Origin: Halorussus lipolyticus
GTDB taxonomy: Archaea > Halobacteriota > Halobacteria > Halobacteriales > Haladaptataceae
Assembly (NCBI RefSeq): GCF_029338375.1
Contig: NZ_CP119804.1
Coordinates: forward strand, 992,001 to 1,056,000
Direction: 5' to 3'
DNA length: 64,000 nucleotides
How positions within the stretch are numbered: the first letter of the stretch is position 1; each line of letters starts with the position of its first letter. Below are positions 59,952 through 64,000 of this stretch, piece by piece. Below the pieces are notes generated by a model. It did no database searches. It had not been told where the DNA came from and was given only the letters and a program-made list of their open reading frames with translations. The position numbers were made by a program, and so were the translations under genes.

Positions 59952-62285
59952 ATGGGGAACGCCATCCGCGTCCTGTTGGTGGACGACGACCCGGACATTG
60001 CGGACCTGACTGCTACGTATCTACAGCGGGCCAGCGACCGCATCGAGACGGTCATCGAGACTGCTCCCGCCGACGCGCTCGACCGGGTTGAGGACGAGAC
60101 GGTCGATTGCGTGGTCAGCGACTACGAGATGCCCGAGATGGACGGGTTGGAGTTCCTCGACGAGGTTCGGGAGAGAGCGCCGTATCTCCCCTTCGTCCTG
60201 TTCACGGGCCGGGGGAGCGAAGAAATCGCCTCCGAGGCCATCTCGGCGGGCGTGACCGACTACCTCCAGAAGGGGACCGGCACCGACCACTACGAGGTGC
60301 TGGCCAACCGCGTCGAGAACGCCGTCGCTCAGTATCAAGCAGAGCGCGAGGCCGAGGAGGCCGACGAGCAGATTCGGCGCATCTTCGAGCGCATCACCGA
60401 CGCGTTCTTCGCGCTCGACGACGACTGGCGGTTCACGCACGTCAACGAGCGGGCGGCCGACTTCTTCGAGCGCGAACCCGACGACCTGCTGGGCGAGGAC
60501 ATCCGCGAGAAGTTCAGCGTCGAGGACGGAAGCGAGTTCCTCGACGCCTACCACGAGGCCTTCGAGACCCAAGAACCCGTGACGCTGGAAGCCGAGTCAG
60601 ACTACAGTCCCGGCACGTGGTTGGAGGTCCGCATCTACCCCTCCGAGGACGGTCTGTCGGTCTACTTCCGGGACATCACCGAGCGCCGGCAGGTCCAGCG
60701 CGAACTCCGGGACACCAAGGAGAAAATCGAGGCGCTCCACGACGTGGCGGCGCGGGCCGTCGCCTGCGAAACCGAGCAGGAGATTTACGACCTCGCCATC
60801 GAGACGGCCGAGGAGATTCTGGCGTTCGACCTCTGTACCGTGGACGCCTACGAGGACGGCGTGCTGGTCCCCCAGTCCGTCTCGAAGGGCGTCCCGACCG
60901 ACGGCTACTACCAGAACACGCCGGTCGATACCTCGAACAACCTCGCGGCGCGGGCCTACCGCAACGGCGAGGCCTCGCTGATTCGGGACGTGCGCGAGAC
61001 CGACGTGGTTCCGGCCGAGAATAACTACCGGTCGGCGCTGACCGTCCCCATCGGCGAGTTCGGCATCTTCCAAGCCGTCTCCGACCAACCCGGCGCGTTC
61101 GACGAGGACGACCGCGAGTTGACCGAACTCCTCTCGGCGCACATCTCGGAGGCGCTGGCGCGCGTCCAGACCGAGACCGAACTCCGGGCCGAGCGCGACC
61201 GGTTCGCCGCGCTGTTCGAGAACCTGCCCAACGCGGTCGTTCGCTACAACATCGAGGAGGGCGAGGCCATCCCCAAGTCGGTCAACCCGGCGTTCGAAGA
61301 CGTGTTCGGGTGGGAGGCCGACGACATCCTCGGCGACTCGCTGGACGACTACATCCTGCCGGACGACTGCGAGGCCGAGGGCGAGTCGCTCAACGAGCAG
61401 GTCAGCGAGGGCCACCGCATCGAGGGCGAGGAGGTCCACCGCCGGACCCGCGATGGCGACCGGGATTTCCTGCTTCACACCGCGCCCGCCGGCAACGGCG
61501 AGGCCGAGGCGTTCGCCATCTACGTGGACATCAGCGAGCAGAAGGCCCGCGAGCGCAAGTTAGCCCGCCAGAACGAGCGACTGGAGGAGTTCGCCAGCGT
61601 GGTCAGCCACGACCTGCGCAACCCGTTGAACGTCGCGCTCGGCCGGTTCGACCTCGTGACCGAGGAGTGCGAGAGCGAGCATCTCGACCCAATCGACCGG
61701 TCGCTCGACCGGATGGACGCGCTGGTCGAGGACCTGCTGGCGCTCGCCCGACAGGGGCAGGTCGTGGACGAGACCGAACCGGTCGTGCTGTCGGACGCCG
61801 CACGGCAGGCGTGGGAGACGGTCGATACCAAGGAGGCCACGCTCGAACTCGCAGACGACGCGGTGGTCGAGGCCGACGACGCCCGGTTCCGGGAACTGCT
61901 GGAGAACCTGTTTCGCAACGCCGTGGAGCACGGCTCCACGAGCAGTCAGCCGTCGGCTGACGACGCCGTCGAACACGGGACCGAGAGCGACTGTCCGCCT
62001 GACAATACTGCGATGCGAATCGAGGTCGGCGAACTCGACGACCGCGAGGGGTTCTACGTGGCGGACAACGGGCCGGGCATCCCCGAGGAGGTCCGGGACC
62101 AAGTGTTCGACCACGGGTTCACGACCGAGGAGGACGGTACAGGGTTCGGCCTCGCCATCGTGGCAACCATCGCCGACGCTCACGGCTGGGAGGTCGATGC
62201 CAAGTGTACCGACTGCGGGTCGGCCGACGGCGCGCGCTTCGAGTTCACGCGGGTCACGGTCCGCGACGACGCAACACAACGTTGA
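59952..62285 (+). CDS. Multidomain sensor histidine kinase (REC-PAS-GAF-PAS-HisKA-HATPase)
   Basis: A 777-residue signalling kinase, with no membrane segment. Domains: receiver about 1-125 (VLLVDDDPDIADL, Asp in CVVSDYEMPEMDG, Lys in YLQKGTG), PAS about 135-250 (FERITDAFFALDDDWRFTHVNERAADFF), GAF about 260-405, PAS about 410-535 (FENLPNAVVRYNIEEGE), HisKA with phospho-His in FASVVSHDLRNPLNVALG (about 555), and HATPase with FRELLENLFRNAVEHG (N box), VADNGPGIP (G1) and GTGFGLAIVATIADAHG (G2). The insert GSTSSQPSADDAVEHGTESD between N box and next strand is disordered. Likely autophosphorylates in the cytoplasm; partner regulator unknown. Confidence 0.93.
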   Translation: MGNAIRVLLVDDDPDIADLTATYLQRASDRIETVIETAPADALDRVEDETVDCVVSDYEMPEMDGLEFLDEVRERAPYLPFVLFTGRGSEEIASEAISAGVTDYLQKGTGTDHYEVLANRVENAVAQYQAEREAEEADEQIRRIFERITDAFFALDDDWRFTHVNERAADFFEREPDDLLGEDIREKFSVEDGSEFLDAYHEAFETQEPVTLEAESDYSPGTWLEVRIYPSEDGLSVYFRDITERRQVQRELRDTKEKIEALHDVAARAVACETEQEIYDLAIETAEEILAFDLCTVDAYEDGVLVPQSVSKGVPTDGYYQNTPVDTSNNLAARAYRNGEASLIRDVRETDVVPAENNYRSALTVPIGEFGIFQAVSDQPGAFDEDDRELTELLSAHISEALARVQTETELRAERDRFAALFENLPNAVVRYNIEEGEAIPKSVNPAFEDVFGWEADDILGDSLDDYILPDDCEAEGESLNEQVSEGHRIEGEEVHRRTRDGDRDFLLHTAPAGNGEAEAFAIYVDISEQKARERKLARQNERLEEFASVVSHDLRNPLNVALGRFDLVTEECESEHLDPIDRSLDRMDALVEDLLALARQGQVVDETEPVVLSDAARQAWETVDTKEATLELADDAVVEADDARFRELLENLFRNAVEHGSTSSQPSADDAVEHGTESDCPPDNTAMRIEVGELDDREGFYVADNGPGIPEEVRDQVFDHGFTTEEDGTGFGLAIVATIADAHGWEVDAKCTDCGSADGARFEFTRVTVRDDATQR

Positions 62286-62364
62286 CGGTCCCTCGGCCGG
62301 AATGAGAAACCGACGAGTTCAGGCGGTCCATAACAAAGGCGGACCGACCCTAACTCGGGGACGT

Positions 62365-62451
62365 GGAAGGGTAGCTCAGTGGTAGAGCACCATCGGTCTA
62401 CTCCGATGGCAGTCTTACAGGCTTCGCGTGGTTCGACTCCCGCCCCTTCCG
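62365..62451 (+). tRNA. tRNA-like gene with abnormal anticodon arm (isotype undetermined)
   Basis: An 87-base sequence. The acceptor stem is GGAAGGG/CCCTTCC with a final G, the D-arm GCTCAGTGGTAGAGC and the T-loop TTCGACT. The anticodon arm, however, is a 7-base-pair stem (CCATCGG/CCGATGG) with a 6-base loop TCTACT; no 5-pair stem with 7-base loop can be drawn. A long variable region (AGTC-TTACA-GGCT can pair) follows, and the T-stem GCGTGG/CCCGC pairs only if one T is bulged. The sequence is followed by repeat units made from its own 3' end. It could be a tRNA pseudogene, an unusual tRNA-like RNA, or a tRNA gene damaged by recombination. An A/T-rich box CCATAACAAA lies about 30 bases upstream. 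Confidence 0.55.
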
Positions 62452-62610
62452 TTTTTGCGACGAACAACACGGCGAGCAGTTCATCTGCTCGCCATCTCGT
62501 GAGTCGCAAAACGATATTGAAGGGAGTCGAGCAGGTCAGTCGCAGGCCCGGAAGCGCAACGAAGTGAGCATCCCGGACCGTCTGACCGAGTTCGACTCCC
62601 GCCCCTTCCG
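62452..62610 (+). repeat. tRNA-like gene trailing repeat unit 1
   Basis: A 159-base unit of the same layout as after tRNA-Ser. It has a spacer GCGACGAACAAC with a GGCGAGCAG/CTGCTCGCC hairpin (near-identical to the one at 23151), an inverted T-arm piece GGGAGTCGAGCAGGTCAGTCGC, a core GCGCAACGAAGTGAGC, ACCGTCTGA, and a direct copy of the tRNA-like 3' end (GAGTTCGACTCCCGCC then CCTTCCG) ending at 62610. Confidence 0.75.
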
Positions 62611-62761
62611 CTCGCACCGTTTTCCAGCGAGGCGTTTTATCGCCGAGCGATAGCGACGGTGCGAGCGGGAGATAGCGCGGAGTCGAGCAGACGAGTCGCA
62701 CGCTCGCGCAACGACCGGAGGGAGTGAGCAAGAACGTCTCGGCGAGTTCGACTCCCGCCCC
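62611..62761 (+). repeat. tRNA-like gene trailing repeat unit 2
   Basis: A second unit in tandem. The spacer has a different hairpin (CTCGCACCG ... CGGTGCGAG, 62611-62665). The inverted T-arm is GGAGTCGAGCAGACGAGTCGC, the core GCGCAACGACCGGAGGGAGTGAGC, and the direct copy GAGTTCGACTCCCGCCCC, where it stops. Confidence 0.7.
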
Positions 62762-62973
62762 GAAACAAATATATCTATTTCTAAGAAAAATAAAATAAAT
62801 TTCTTAGAACAGATTTAGATTGCTTAGAATTACAAGAGAGTTCGCCGAGGACACCACCAACCCGAACCAGCGCCACCCCTGAACTTGCGCCACTATCCGA
62901 CGCGCGCCGGGGATTTAACCCGAGGAGCCTTACCAAGATATATAGTCTCTCGGGGGAACCACCGTAACGTAAA
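62762..62973. other. A/T-rich region and BRCT gene promoter
   Basis: 62762-62830 is the most A/T-rich stretch near the end of the window, with an inverted repeat TTCTAAGAA (62779-62787) and TTCTTAGAA (62801-62809). GATATATAG at 62937-62945 is a TATA box about 30 bases ahead of the next ATG. The part between them (62840-62930) holds nothing I can name. Confidence 0.5.
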
Positions 62974-63843
62974 ATGGCACGCGGCGACGACATCGGGGGT
63001 GCGGAGGTCCAGACCGCCGCCGAACTCGAGGACCAGACGGTGGTGTTCACCGGGCGACTCTCGGAGGTCACGCGGAGCGAAGTGACCGAACTGGTCGAGG
63101 CCCACGGCGCGCGGGTCACGCACAACATCTCGAACCAGAGCGACCTCCTCGTGGTGGGCGACAACCCCGGCGACGAGAAACTGACCTTCTTTGCGAACCA
63201 CGACATCCCGTCGCTGACAGAAGTCGAGTTCTACGCGCTCTTTCCCGACCGATTCGGCCACGTCGATGGCGTGGCATCGGCCGCCGGGAACGGGTCCGCT
63301 GAGAACGGTGCCGGTGACGAGTCGGCGGGCGAATCCACCGACGAGGAGGCCGCCGCCGCCGACGCTGACGACGAGGCCCCGACCGAGACGGTCGGCATCG
63401 AAATCGACCCGGTGGTGCGCCAACTGGCGACCATCGAGGCCAAGCGCACCGACCGCGGCCTCGACTCGGTGGTGGCCGAATCGACGCAGGGCCTCCTGAA
63501 GGAGGTCATCGACGGCGCGGAGTTGGACGCGGACGCCGAGGCCGACCCCGACGAGGCCGAACCGCTCGAAGTCGCGCTCCCCGAAAACGTCCACGCGATG
63601 GTCGAGACGGCGGTGAGGACCACCGAGGGCGTCGAGTCGGTCGGGGAGTTCGTCGCCGAGGCCTGCCGGGTCGATTTCGGCTTCGACTTCGCCGAGAAAC
63701 AGGAGTTGAGCCTCGGCCTGCCCCGCGGCGCTGTCACGGCGCTCAAGCAGTTGGCCGACGACGAGGAGCGGTGCGTCGAGGTCCTCGCACGGGACCTCCT
63801 CTGCGACGCGCTGGAGGACGCGCTGACCGCGGATTCTGCGTAA
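62974..63843 (+). CDS. BRCT-domain protein of haloarchaea
   Basis: A 289-residue protein. The first part, about 18-92, is a BRCT domain like that of NAD-dependent DNA ligase: LEDQTVVFTGRLSEVTRSEVTELVEAHGARVTHNISNQSDLLVVGDNPGDEKLTF, with the typical FTG(R/K)L and G.(V/A) turns. A disordered acidic linker (about 105-135) joins it to a helical C-terminal half from TVGIEIDPVVRQLATIEAKR to EVLARDLLCDALEDAL. It probably binds phosphopeptides or DNA ends in genome maintenance, but no catalytic domain is present. Confidence 0.85.
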   Translation: MARGDDIGGAEVQTAAELEDQTVVFTGRLSEVTRSEVTELVEAHGARVTHNISNQSDLLVVGDNPGDEKLTFFANHDIPSLTEVEFYALFPDRFGHVDGVASAAGNGSAENGAGDESAGESTDEEAAAADADDEAPTETVGIEIDPVVRQLATIEAKRTDRGLDSVVAESTQGLLKEVIDGAELDADAEADPDEAEPLEVALPENVHAMVETAVRTTEGVESVGEFVAEACRVDFGFDFAEKQELSLGLPRGAVTALKQLADDEERCVEVLARDLLCDALEDALTADSA

Positions 63844-63857
63844 CCATCCCGCGACAG

Positions 63858-63918
63858 CACCGCGCCCCGTGCCTCCCCGCCGCCCCGCGCAGTTCTGCGC
63901 GGGGGCGGCGCATCCTGT
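63858..63918 (+). repeat. Intergenic hairpin repeat, family C copy 2
   Basis: CGCGCCCCGTGCCTCCCCGCCGC with GGCGGCGCATCCT enclosing a top stem CCCGCGCAG/CTGCGCGGG with loop TT. The base is identical to copy 1 (5028-5108), while the top is not. Both are followed at about 50-60 bases by a TTCGCGTCCCGTGGA / TTTCGTCCCGTGGA block. Confidence 0.6.
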
Positions 63919-64000
63919 AGATTGGTGGATTCCGCGCGTCTCGTAGTGTGGTGAATTCTTTCGTCCCGTGGACAGCACAGTTCGACTGCGCAAAAGCGAC

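Noticed and set aside
1..64000. CRISPR array or insertion sequence
   Set aside because: No regularly spaced direct repeats of 25-40 bases and no transposase or integrase motif were found on either strand.

Overview
The window is a high-GC stretch of a haloarchaeal chromosome (class Halobacteria). The proteins are strongly acidic, and several families seen here are typical of haloarchaea: an ArlCE fusion, CheF, a HalOD1-type domain, GTP cyclohydrolase III and Tat-dependent lipoproteins. TATA-like boxes sit about 25-35 bases before many start codons, which suggests leaderless transcripts. The genus cannot be fixed from the sequence alone; a Halorussus/Haladaptatus-like organism is a guess. I see no rRNA, CRISPR array, transposase or integrase.

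Layout. Bases 1-12,800 carry housekeeping and accessory genes: SurE, a flavin monooxygenase, a low-GC HNH protein, an ATP-grasp ligase, an Rsm22-like methyltransferase overlapping prephenate dehydrogenase, a GNAT enzyme, a membrane-anchored aldo/keto reductase, an M24 peptidase and a Tat lipoprotein. Bases 12,800-18,800 hold UspA, AroA, an alkaline-phosphatase-fold enzyme, a cation/Ca2+ exchanger and AroC. With TyrA, three aromatic amino acid genes lie within 12 kb. Bases 18,800-28,400 hold a cupredoxin, a HalOD1/DUF7504-like pair, a divergent family 4 uracil-DNA glycosylase, tRNA-Ser(TGA), uridine kinase, a cold shock protein, GTP cyclohydrolase III and a CBS protein. Bases 28,600-37,300 encode a complete branched-chain-type (Liv) ABC transporter, livH-livM-livG-livF, with two convergent paralogous substrate-binding proteins. 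Then come phosphoglycerate kinase, a GNAT enzyme, tRNA-Thr(TGT), a zinc ribbon protein, a Rieske protein and small regulators.

Bases 43,000-59,900 are a taxis and motility cluster: cheW-cheY-cheB-cheA-cheC-cheC(tandem)-cheD-cheR, then arlCE-arlF-arlG-arlH-arlI-(small membrane gene)-arlJ, then cheF beyond an antisense flippase-like gene. Many neighbours overlap by 4 bases (ATGA or GTGA), so translation is probably coupled. The pathway reads as: receptors elsewhere signal through CheW to CheA; CheA phosphorylates CheY and CheB; CheR, CheB and CheD adapt the receptors; CheC domains dephosphorylate CheY-P; CheF links CheY to the archaellum motor (ArlCE, F, G, H, I, J). No archaellin (arlA) gene is in the window. 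A REC-PAS-GAF-PAS histidine kinase and a BRCT-domain protein close the window.

The most unusual signal is intergenic. Each of the three tRNA or tRNA-like loci (Ser 23048, Thr 39207, tRNA-like 62365) is followed by one or two repeat units of about 105-160 bases. Each unit contains an inverted copy of the cognate T-arm, then a conserved core, and in four of the five units a direct copy of that tRNA's 3' end; the fifth is truncated. The units share sequence across loci but carry the local tRNA's ends. In addition there are three families of large palindromic intergenic repeats (called A, B and C here). In families A and C the stems are conserved while parts of their sequence change in a compensating way.
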